Positions 1 through 5,586 of a stretch of DNA of 5,586 nucleotides are shown one piece after another. Origin of the DNA: DATLFQ01 sp035540915. Lineage in GTDB: Bacteria; Actinomycetota; Acidimicrobiia; Acidimicrobiales; GCA-2861595. The first letter of the stretch is position 1. The number at the start of each line of letters is the position of its first letter. Position numbers and translations under genes: made by a program. The notes beneath the pieces are model-generated. The model was not told where the DNA came from. It saw only the letters and a list, made by a program, of their open reading frames with translations, and ran no database searches. Location: contig DATLFQ010000035.1 of assembly GCA_035540915.1 (NCBI GenBank), forward strand, positions 1 to 5,586, written 5' to 3'.

Positions 1-2
1 CC

Positions 3-470
3 GTGGACGCACCAGGTGGAGTGCAGGAGTCGGGACGGCAGGCGTCAGGGGCGGTGCTCGAGGCGACCGACGACGCCGCCGCGTCCCTGCTGTTCCGGGC
101 CGTCGGCCCTGAGACGGGGACGGGGACGGGGAGCGAGACGCAGGTGTTCGCCCTGTGCGACCTCGCCGGATGCGCCGACGAGCCCCCGGCCGGCACGGTG
201 GTCACCCGGCCGCTGGGCGGGGACGGCACGGTCGAGGTCTGCGCCGTGGCCGTCGCCCCCGGCCGGCAGGGGTGTGGGCTGGACGGCCGGCTGCTGGACG
301 AGGTCGCCCATGCCCTGCTCGCCGGGGGCGCCCGGCGGATGGTCGCGCGGGCCGACCCGGCCGACGCCGACCGCCAGCTGCTCCTCCGCCGGGCCGGCTT
401 CCGGCCCGATCCCGAGGCCGGGGCCCCCCCCGACGGCGACGCCCGGGTCTGGTTCTCCCGGGAGCTCTGA
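3..470 (+). CDS. GNAT-family N-acetyltransferase (5' end uncertain, possibly partial)
   Basis: Probable acetyl-CoA-dependent N-acetyltransferase of the GNAT superfamily; the substrate cannot be told. In the 155-residue reading, the acetyl-CoA-binding motif A lies at about residues 79-98: a beta-4 strand (VCAVAVAP), then R88-Q89-G90-C91-G92-L93 and helix residues GRLLDEVAHALL. A beta-5 strand (RRMVARADP, 111-119) and the usual late segment LLLRRAGFRP (126-135) follow. The last position of the Q/R-x-x-G-x-G/A signature is D94, not Gly or Ala. The N-terminal third is weakly conserved in appearance and includes a TGTGTG linker made by a hexanucleotide repeat. The GTG at 3 is simply the first possible start in the window. 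In-frame GTG codons at 21 and 54 (AGGGG just before the latter) are alternatives, and the true start may lie outside. It ends 24 bp from the stop of the opposing regulator gene, so the two converge and are not an operon. No signal peptide or membrane segment is visible, so it is probably cytoplasmic. Confidence 0.75.
   Translation: MDAPGGVQESGRQASGAVLEATDDAAASLLFRAVGPETGTGTGSETQVFALCDLAGCADEPPAGTVVTRPLGGDGTVEVCAVAVAPGRQGCGLDGRLLDEVAHALLAGGARRMVARADPADADRQLLLRRAGFRPDPEAGAPPDGDARVWFSREL
113..130 (+). repeat. Three tandem copies of GACGGG inside the acetyltransferase gene
   Basis: Three perfect 6-bp units (113-118, 119-124, 125-130) encode alternating Thr-Gly in the acetyltransferase frame, around residues 39-43. 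Because the unit is two codons long, gain or loss of a copy would keep the frame and only change linker length. It sits between the first beta strand and the core GNAT fold, where length change should be tolerated. Confidence 0.7.
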
Positions 471-494
471 GCCCGAGAGAGCGAGCCGGCAGAC

Positions 495-3400
495 CTAGGC
501 GCGGATGGCCCGCAGCTCGTGGATGCGGCGGGCGACGCCCGCCATACCCAGCTCGGCGACGGTGGCGGAGGCCTTGTCGAGCAGCGCCCCCGCCTCGTCG
601 GCGTCGGCCGGGTCTCCCCGGTCGTGCAGGACCTGGGCCAGCCGGACCTGGCTGCGGGCCAGGAACGGTCGGGCCCCCAGCCCCTCGTGCAGCTCGACGG
701 CCCGGCGGAGGTGGGCCTCGGCCTCGTCGTAGCGCTCCATCACCAGGGCCAGCGAGCCGACGTAGTGGGCCACCGCACCGGCGCACAGCGGCCGGGTGAA
801 CAGCACGATGACCTGGTGGTCGTAGGGCGCCAGCAGGTCGTAGAGCAGCGCCGCCCGGCGGCGGTCGCCGAGCAGCGTGCAGACCTCGGCCCGGGCGGCC
901 AGCGCGAAGAGCCAGGCGACGTCGCGGGGCGTGTCGGCGAAGTCGGAGGCCGCCACCATCTCGAAGTGCTCGCGGGCCTCGTCGGTGCGGCCGTCCTCGG
1001 CCAGCAGCAGCGCCAGCGCGGTGCGCCAGACGAGGTGCTTGGGGTCGACCTCGATGTAGCTGCGGACGGTGGGCTCCAGGAGCGCCATGCGGCCCTGCTG
1101 CTCGTAGAGCTGGACCAGCTGGCCGCTCCACGTGCGGACGGCCTCGTCGTGGTTGTAGCGCTGGGTGGCGGCCAGGTTGTCGTGGATGCGGGCCTCGGCC
1201 TCGGCGAAGCGGCCCTCGACCAGCGCCTTCATGGACCGGCCCCAGCCGATGTGGCCGAGCAGGACCGGTGCCCGCAGCTCCCGGGCGATCGCCTCGGAGG
1301 CGTCCAGCTCCGCGTCGGCGGTGACGCCGTCGCCCAGCTGCAGGGCGGCCAGGAGGCGGAACGTCCGGCCGAGCAGCTCCAGGTCGCGCCGCCCGCAGCG
1401 CTGCGCGGCCGCCACCAGCTCGCCGGCGATGGCCAGGCGCTCCTCGGGGTTGCCGGGCTCCCAGACGGCGATGTAACGGTCCCGCAGCGCCTTGGCCAGG
1501 GCGTCGTCGCGGGCCAGCCGCCGGGCGACGGCCACCGCCTCGTCGGCCAGCTCCCGCCGGCGGTGGATCTCGTCGGTGAAGTACAGCTCGCCGGCCAGTC
1601 GGCCAAGGACCAACGCACGCGCCGGCGAGTCGTCGTGGGGGAGCGCGGCCAGTGCCTCCTCCAGGAGCGCCACGGCGGCGTGGTCGACCACCCCGACGCC
1701 GCTCCACCAGCCCCACCAGTTGCCGCCGCTGAAGCTCGTCGCCACCCGGGCCAGGCGGGCGGGGTCGGCCGATGCCCGGGCCAGGATGGCCGCCTGCTGG
1801 AGCGCTGCGCGCCCGCCCTCCTGGTCGCCGCCCGACTTGCGGGCCCGGCCGAGGCGCAGCAGCAGGTCGAAGCGGAGGTCGTCCCGGTCGGCCCCGTCGT
1901 CCCCGGCCTGGGCCACGATGGCCAGGGCCTGCTCGCAGTGGCGGGCCACCTCCTCGTAGGCCAGCTGGGCGGCCGCCCGGTCGGCGGCCCGGATGGCGTA
2001 GGCAATGGCCTGGTCGGTGAAGCCCGCTGCGGCGGCCCGGCCGAAGTGGTGGGCCAGCTCGGCCAGCCGGGTGCCGGGGTGGGCGTGCTCCACCGCCTCC
2101 AGGGCCTGGGCCACCCGGGCGTGCAACCGGGCCCGGCGGAGCTGGCTGAGGCCGTCGTAGAGCGTCTCGCGAGTCAGGGCATGGGCGAACCGGAGCCGAC
2201 CGACGAGGTTCGGGCACTCGATGACGATGCCCGTCAGGATGGCCGTCTCGACCAGGTCCAGCACCCGGTCGGCGTCGAGCTGGCAGGCCCGGGCCAGCAC
2301 GTCGAGGTCGAACTCCCGACCGACCACCGACGCCATGGTGAGCACCGTCTGGGCGTCCTCGGGCAGCCGGCCGACACGGCGGCGGATCGTGTCCCCGACG
2401 CCGGCCGGCACCGCCCGCCGGGGGGCGGTGCCGTTGGCCGACGCCCCGGCCGGGGCCGTCAGCCGCCCCTCGCTGGCCAGGAGGCGGACCAGCTCCTCGA
2501 TGAAGAACGGGTTGCCCTCGGTGCGGTCGTGGACCTCGTCCACCACGCCGGCGTCGACTCGTGACCCGGCGGCCGCCTCGATGTAGGCCTCGACCGCGCC
2601 CCGGTCCAGGCCGCCGAGCTGCAGCCGCTCCAGCGCCGGCTCCCGGGCCAGGGCGCCGAGGGCCTCGGCCAAGGGGTGGCCGGGCGACACCTCGCCGTCG
2701 CGGAAGGTGCCGACGACCAGCAGCGACCCGGTCCGCACCTCGACGGCCAGGAACTGCAGCAGCCGCAGGGACGCCACGTCCGCCCAGTGCAGGTCGTCGA
2801 GCACCAGCACCAGCGGTCGGGCGGCCGACGCCCGGAGCAGCAGGCGGGTGGTCGAGTCGTAGAGCCGGAACCGCGCCGCCTCCGGGTCGATGGGGGCGGC
2901 CACGCCGGCGGCGGCCGCCTCTGGCCGGGCACCGAGCTCGGGGACCAGCTGGGCCAGGTCGGCCGCCCCTGCACCGGCCGCGGCGGCCAGCTCGTCGGCC
3001 GGCGTGTGGGCCACGAGGTCGCGCAGCACCTGGGCCCACGGCCAGAACGGGGGCGCACCCTCGCCCTCGTAGCACCGGCCCCAAACGACCAGCGCGCCGG
3101 CCGCCGCCGCCCGGTGGCCCAGCGCGTCGGCCAGGGTGGTCTTGCCGATGCCCGCCTCGCCGCAGAGAAGGACGATGCGACCGCGCCCCTGGCAGGCGTC
3201 GGCGAGGGCCCGTTCCAACACGACCAGCTGGTCGTCCCGCCCCACCATGCGGCCCCGGCCGGTCCCGTCGTCCCGGTTGGCGCGGTCGTCCGAGGTGCCG
3301 GGCGCCGCCGGTGGCGGCGTGGCAGCCGGTGCCGTTCCGCCGGCGGTGGCGCGGGGCGCCGGCTGCCAGTCGAGCGTCGGCGCCTGGCGGAGGATGTCGC

Positions 3401-4130
3401 CCTCCAGGCGCTGGAGGCTCGGGCCGGGGTCGATGCCCAGCTCGTCGGCCAGCCGGGACCGGGCGTCCTGGAACGCCCGCAGCGCCTCCGCCTGGCGACC
3501 GGACCGGTAGAGGGCGAGCATGAGCAGGCCGTGGAGCCGCTCGCGCAGCGGCTGGTCGGCCACCAGCCGCTCCAGCTCGGCCACCGACTCCCCGTGGTGG
3601 CCGAGGGCCAGGTCCGCCTCGACCCGGTCCTCGAGCGCCAGCCAGCGCAGCTCCTCCAGCCGGGCGATCTCGGCCTGGGCGAAGGTCTCGAACGAGAACT
3701 CGGCCAGGGCCGGCCCCCGCCACAAGCCCAGCGCCTCGGTCAGCGCCTCGCGGGCCGGGGCCGGGTGGCCTTCGGCGAGCAGGCGCCGGCCCTCGGCGGC
3801 CAGGTGCTCGAAGCAGGCCGAGTCGAGGTCAGCCGCGTCCACCCGGAGGAGGTAGCCGGGCGGCTGGGTGACCAGGACCTGGGCCGGGGCCCGGGCCGGC
3901 CGGTCCGGCTCCAGCGCCCGCCGCAGGTTGGCCACGTAGACCTGCAACGAACCGGTCGCCCGGGCCGGTGGTTCGTGGCCCCACAGCTGGTCGATGAGCC
4001 GGTCCAGCGAGACGACGCGGTTGGCCTCGATGAGCAGCATGGCCAGGACGGCGCGCTGCTTGGGGCTCCCCGTGTCGACCGGCCGCAAGCCGGCGACCAC
4101 CTCCATGGGACCGAGGATCCGGAACTGCAC
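495..4130 (-). CDS. AfsR/SARP-family transcriptional regulator with BTAD, ATPase and TPR-like domains
   Basis: Large cytoplasmic one-component transcription activator, 1211 residues, complete. Domains in order: (a) OmpR-like winged helix, about 1-97, opening MQFRILGPMEV, with LIDQLWG at 45-51, the recognition-helix region around LQVYVANLRRAL (62-73) and the wing PPGYLLRV (90-97); (b) bacterial transcriptional activation domain (BTAD), about 103-248, with LWRGPAL (136-142) and LGIDPGPSLQRLEGDIL (231-247); (c) Ala/Pro/Thr linker, about 251-294; (d) STAND/MalT-like ATPase, about 295-560, with Walker A GEAGIGKTT (324-332, K330), Walker B LVLVLDDLHWAD (440-451, D445/D446), GTFRD (474-478) and GNPFFIEEL (539-547); (e) a post-ATPase winged-helix-like part, about 577-665, ending RFAHALTRETLYD; (f) helical TPR-like tail to the end. 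In known family members the BTAD mediates dimerisation and activation, and the ATPase/TPR part gates activity. Unlike LAL (large LuxR) regulators there is no C-terminal LuxR helix-turn-helix; DNA binding is at the N terminus. The start is GTG, with GGAAGGGG 8 nt upstream and the family's N-terminal motif beginning at residue 2. It is divergent from the phosphatase gene and convergent with the acetyltransferase. Targets are unknown. The name afsR is not assigned because orthology cannot be shown. Confidence 0.95.
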   Translation of the reverse strand: MQFRILGPMEVVAGLRPVDTGSPKQRAVLAMLLIEANRVVSLDRLIDQLWGHEPPARATGSLQVYVANLRRALEPDRPARAPAQVLVTQPPGYLLRVDAADLDSACFEHLAAEGRRLLAEGHPAPAREALTEALGLWRGPALAEFSFETFAQAEIARLEELRWLALEDRVEADLALGHHGESVAELERLVADQPLRERLHGLLMLALYRSGRQAEALRAFQDARSRLADELGIDPGPSLQRLEGDILRQAPTLDWQPAPRATAGGTAPAATPPPAAPGTSDDRANRDDGTGRGRMVGRDDQLVVLERALADACQGRGRIVLLCGEAGIGKTTLADALGHRAAAAGALVVWGRCYEGEGAPPFWPWAQVLRDLVAHTPADELAAAAGAGAADLAQLVPELGARPEAAAAGVAAPIDPEAARFRLYDSTTRLLLRASAARPLVLVLDDLHWADVASLRLLQFLAVEVRTGSLLVVGTFRDGEVSPGHPLAEALGALAREPALERLQLGGLDRGAVEAYIEAAAGSRVDAGVVDEVHDRTEGNPFFIEELVRLLASEGRLTAPAGASANGTAPRRAVPAGVGDTIRRRVGRLPEDAQTVLTMASVVGREFDLDVLARACQLDADRVLDLVETAILTGIVIECPNLVGRLRFAHALTRETLYDGLSQLRRARLHARVAQALEAVEHAHPGTRLAELAHHFGRAAAAGFTDQAIAYAIRAADRAAAQLAYEEVARHCEQALAIVAQAGDDGADRDDLRFDLLLRLGRARKSGGDQEGGRAALQQAAILARASADPARLARVATSFSGGNWWGWWSGVGVVDHAAVALLEEALAALPHDDSPARALVLGRLAGELYFTDEIHRRRELADEAVAVARRLARDDALAKALRDRYIAVWEPGNPEERLAIAGELVAAAQRCGRRDLELLGRTFRLLAALQLGDGVTADAELDASEAIARELRAPVLLGHIGWGRSMKALVEGRFAEAEARIHDNLAATQRYNHDEAVRTWSGQLVQLYEQQGRMALLEPTVRSYIEVDPKHLVWRTALALLLAEDGRTDEAREHFEMVAASDFADTPRDVAWLFALAARAEVCTLLGDRRRAALLYDLLAPYDHQVIVLFTRPLCAGAVAHYVGSLALVMERYDEAEAHLRRAVELHEGLGARPFLARSQVRLAQVLHDRGDPADADEAGALLDKASATVAELGMAGVARRIHELRAIRA

Positions 4131-4138
4131 GCGAGACG

Positions 4139-4146
4139 CCCCTTCC
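4139..4146 (-). promoter_or_regulatory. Ribosome binding site of the SARP gene
   Basis: On the - strand this reads GGAAGGGG and lies 8 nt before the GTG at 4130-4128. It supports GTG as the true start, which agrees with the family-typical N terminus (M-Q-F-R-I-L-G-P) beginning immediately. Confidence 0.7.
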
Positions 4147-4163
4147 GACGTGGCGTTTCCAGC

Positions 4164-4214
4164 CTACGGTCGCCACCGCGGAACGCGGTCGGGATTGTGG
4201 CCGCCCGCTACGGT
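4164..4214. repeat. Direct repeat CTACGGT, two copies 44 bp apart
   Basis: Exact heptamers at 4164-4170 and 4208-4214, both inside the 105-bp divergent region. The distance of 44 bp equals four 11-bp steps. SARP proteins are known to bind heptameric direct repeats at 11-bp or 22-bp periodicity, but the intermediate positions here (4175, 4186, 4197) do not hold clear copies, and the heptamer is not the TCGAG-type core described for several SARPs. Copy one overlaps the candidate -10 of the SARP gene; copy two contains the candidate -10 of the phosphatase gene. Confidence 0.35.
4175..4189. repeat. Perfect inverted repeat ACCGCG-GAA-CGCGGT, possible operator
   Basis: Two 6-bp arms (4175-4180 and 4184-4189) are exact reverse complements around a 3-bp centre. 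The repeat sits near the middle of the divergent intergenic region. With 17-bp spacing from the candidate SARP -10 (TAGGCT), the right arm would occupy the -35 position of that promoter. That placement suits an operator for a dimeric regulator. Six-bp arms made only of G and C apart from one A-T pair can arise by chance in DNA this rich, so function is unproven. Confidence 0.35.
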
Positions 4215-4221
4215 ACGGCCC

Positions 4222-4230
4222 GGGGAGGGG
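4222..4230 (+). promoter_or_regulatory. Ribosome binding site of the phosphatase gene
   Basis: A GGGGAGGGG run contains GGAGG at 4224-4228, which leaves 7 nt to the GTG at 4236. This decides for that start over an in-frame GTG at 4197, which has no comparable purine-rich site before it. Confidence 0.75.
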
Positions 4231-4235
4231 CGGTC

Positions 4236-5586
4236 GTGTACCTGCGACACCGGGTTCAGTTGCTGTTGATGATGCTGGCGATGCTGGTGGTCGCCGACGT
4301 GGCGCTCGACCGGTACCTGGTGAGCGAACGCGACGACCTGCGGACCGACGTCCGGCGGCGGTGGGAGCCGGCCCGCACGGCGGCGGCCGAGGTGCTCTTC
4401 GGCCTGGTCGACCAGGAGACGGGCGAGCGGGGCTTCCTCATCACCGGCGAGGAGGAGTTCCTGGCCCCCTACCGGCTGGGCGGCGCCCGGGTCGACGCGG
4501 CGATGGCCCAGCTGGAGCTCCTCGTCGACGGCGACGCCGCCATCCAGCCGAAGCTGCGCCGCGTCCGCGACCGCGTCAACGCCTGGCGCCAGCTCGGGGC
4601 CACCTTCGAGATCGGGGCCAAGCAGTCCGAGGGCGACGACCGGGTGAGGGCCCTGGTGGCCACCGGAACCTCCATGATGCTCTTCGACGAGGCGCGGGTC
4701 GAGATCGCCAGCCTGCGGGCGAGCATCATCGACCGCCTCCGCATCCAGGAGCGCCGGGTGGACCGCCTGGAGACCCGGATCTCGGCGCTCCGGGTGGCCA
4801 GCGCCGTCGTCGCCCTCGCCATCGTGGCCGTCGCCAGCGTGCTCATGCGCCGGTGGCTCACGCGGCCGCTGGGCCAGCTCACCACGTCGGCCCGCACCAT
4901 CGCCAGCGGCGACCTCACCCACCAGATCCCCTCGCCGGGGCCGCCCGAGCTGGCGGGCCTCGGACGGGACGTCGAGGCGATGCGCAAACGCATCCTCGAG
5001 GAGGTCGACCACTCGGCTCGGGCGCAGTCGTCCCTGGTCCAGCGGGGCATGATCATGCTCGCACTGCGCGACGAGCTGGCCCCGTCGCCCATCGAGCCGC
5101 CGGCGTCGGTGCGGGTGGCCACCCGGTTCCGGCCGGCGGAGACCTTCTTGGCCGGCGACTGGTACGACGTTCGCCGCGACGGTGAGCACCGGCTCACGTT
5201 CGTGCTGGCCGACGTCTCGGGGCACGGCCCCAATGCCGCCGTCTTCGCTCTCAAGACCAAGCAGCTGGTGGGCATCGCCCTCGACCAGGGGCTCGCCCCC
5301 GCCGCGGCGTGGGCATGGGTCGCCGAGCGCCTCGGCGACACCGGCGACCAGTTCCTGACCGGGGTGATCGCCACGGTCGACGTGGCCGGGGGGCGGCTGA
5401 CCTACGCCAGCGCGGGCCATCCGCACCTGCTGCTGCGCTCGGCCAACGGCATCACGATGCTCGGCCCGACCGGCCCGCTGGTCGGGCTGGTGCCGGGCCC
5501 CTGGGGGGAGGCCGACGTGGATCTCCCCGTCGGCTCGTGCCTGCTGGCCTACACCGACGGGCTGCTGGAGGTGCGCGACACCGCCG
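4236..5586 (+). CDS. CHASE3-HAMP-SpoIIE (PP2C-type) serine/threonine phosphatase, 3' end cut by the window
   Basis: Membrane-bound, metal-dependent phosphatase of the SpoIIE/RsbU class; 450 codons are visible and no stop is reached. Order: short basic N terminus (RHR), membrane segment about 7-24 (interrupted by D21), an outside CHASE3 sensor about 40-180 with its hallmark DQETGERGFLITG (59-71), second membrane segment 187-204, HAMP about 206-258 (R-P-L at 210-212, SGDL at 224-227, PEL at 237-239), a helical linker, then the SpoIIE domain from about 292. Catalytic signatures are present: AGDWYDV (306-312; D308 and D311 expected to bind metal), LADVSGHG (324-331; D326), TGVIATVD (375-382), SAGHPHLLL (392-400) and YTDGLLE (439-445; D441). 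Perhaps 50 residues of the phosphatase domain are missing, plus anything fused behind it. Known relatives dephosphorylate STAS-domain anti-anti-sigma factors in partner-switching pathways; that role is inferred here, because no such partner lies in the window. The GTG start is backed by GGAGG 7 nt upstream. Position 306 is Ala where relatives often have Gly. The gene is divergent from the SARP gene and may share control with it. Confidence 0.93.
   Translation, partial: MYLRHRVQLLLMMLAMLVVADVALDRYLVSERDDLRTDVRRRWEPARTAAAEVLFGLVDQETGERGFLITGEEEFLAPYRLGGARVDAAMAQLELLVDGDAAIQPKLRRVRDRVNAWRQLGATFEIGAKQSEGDDRVRALVATGTSMMLFDEARVEIASLRASIIDRLRIQERRVDRLETRISALRVASAVVALAIVAVASVLMRRWLTRPLGQLTTSARTIASGDLTHQIPSPGPPELAGLGRDVEAMRKRILEEVDHSARAQSSLVQRGMIMLALRDELAPSPIEPPASVRVATRFRPAETFLAGDWYDVRRDGEHRLTFVLADVSGHGPNAAVFALKTKQLVGIALDQGLAPAAAWAWVAERLGDTGDQFLTGVIATVDVAGGRLTYASAGHPHLLLRSANGITMLGPTGPLVGLVPGPWGEADVDLPVGSCLLAYTDGLLEVRDTA

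Larger units (their letters stand above)
4131..4235. promoter_or_regulatory. Divergent intergenic control region between the SARP and phosphatase genes
   Basis: These 105 bp separate two head-to-head genes and must hold both 5' regions unless transcripts start inside the coding sequences. On the - strand, TAGGCT (4166 down to 4161) fits the actinobacterial TAnnnT -10 pattern and would put transcription start about 24 nt before the SARP start codon. On the + strand, TACGGT at 4209-4214 fits the same pattern and would give a leader of about 15 nt for the phosphatase. Neither has a recognisable TTGACA-like -35 at normal spacing, so these -10 calls are weak, and dependence on an activator or an alternative sigma factor is equally possible. 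The region also carries an inverted and a direct repeat, listed separately. Confidence 0.45.

Noticed and set aside
455..464. Ten-bp palindrome CTCCCGGGAG at the end of the acetyltransferase gene
   Set aside because: It lies inside coding sequence, has no loop, and is easily explained by G/C-rich codons.
464..482. Possible stem-loop between the convergent genes (GCTCT ... AGAGC)
   Set aside because: Only a 5-bp stem with a 9-nt loop, overlapping the acetyltransferase stop and with no T-tract on either strand; too weak to call a terminator.
519..2564. 681-residue open frame on the + strand opposite the SARP gene
   Set aside because: It lies wholly antisense to a strongly supported gene, has no recognisable domain, and its low-complexity Gly/Val/Gln/Leu composition is what the complement of a G/C-ending codon gene produces.
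202..3723. 1173-residue open frame on the - strand in a shifted register of the SARP gene
   Set aside because: Extremely Arg/Pro/Gly-rich product without motifs; long stop-free shadow frames are expected at this GC content.
4195..4200. TTGTGG as a -35 box for the phosphatase promoter
   Set aside because: Only 8 bp separate it from the TACGGT -10 candidate, and nothing like a -10 lies 16-19 bp downstream of it.
4197..4235. Upstream in-frame GTG at 4197 as the phosphatase start
   Set aside because: No ribosome binding site precedes it, and using it would place the good GGAGG site inside the coding region; it would also add 13 residues before the basic membrane-anchor start.
4164..5426. 420-residue open frame on the - strand opposite the phosphatase gene
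   Set aside because: Antisense to a gene with clear CHASE3, HAMP and SpoIIE motifs; the product is His/Gly/Arg-rich with no domain. It would also run through the divergent control region.

Overview
The window is very GC-rich DNA (70% or more by eye). Codon third positions are almost all G or C, and two of the three genes most likely start with GTG. Together with an AfsR/SARP-type giant regulator and a SpoIIE-type phosphatase, this points to a chromosome of a high-GC actinobacterium (Actinomycetota). The class cannot be fixed from 5.6 kb.

Layout, left to right. (1) Positions 3-470, + strand: a small GNAT-type N-acetyltransferase whose start may lie left of the window. (2) Positions 495-4130, - strand: a complete 1211-residue SARP-family regulator. 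It has an OmpR-like winged helix, a BTAD domain, a Pro/Ala linker, a STAND/MalT-like ATPase with clear Walker A and B motifs, and a long helical TPR-type tail. It converges on the acetyltransferase with only 24 bp between the two stop codons. (3) Positions 4131-4235: a 105-bp divergent intergenic region with a good ribosome binding site for each flanking gene, a perfect 6-bp inverted repeat and an exact 7-bp direct repeat 44 bp apart. (4) Position 4236 to the right edge, + strand: a membrane-anchored CHASE3-HAMP-SpoIIE/PP2C phosphatase, cut off after 450 residues, just past its YTDG motif.

The head-to-head pair is the main point of interest. A large, ATP-dependent one-component transcription factor and a transmembrane Ser/Thr phosphatase of the RsbU type share one short control region. 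The phosphatase would sense something outside the cell or at the membrane through CHASE3 and act on a phosphorylated partner, typically an anti-sigma antagonist with a STAS domain. The SARP protein would activate transcription when its ATPase/TPR part is engaged. That the two are co-regulated is inferred from arrangement only. No STAS protein, anti-sigma factor, sigma factor or biosynthetic gene is inside the window. No RNA genes, insertion sequences, CRISPR arrays or attachment sites were seen, and no gene-free stretch exceeds 105 bp. I found no convincing evidence of a wholly new system; the architecture is a combination of known families.
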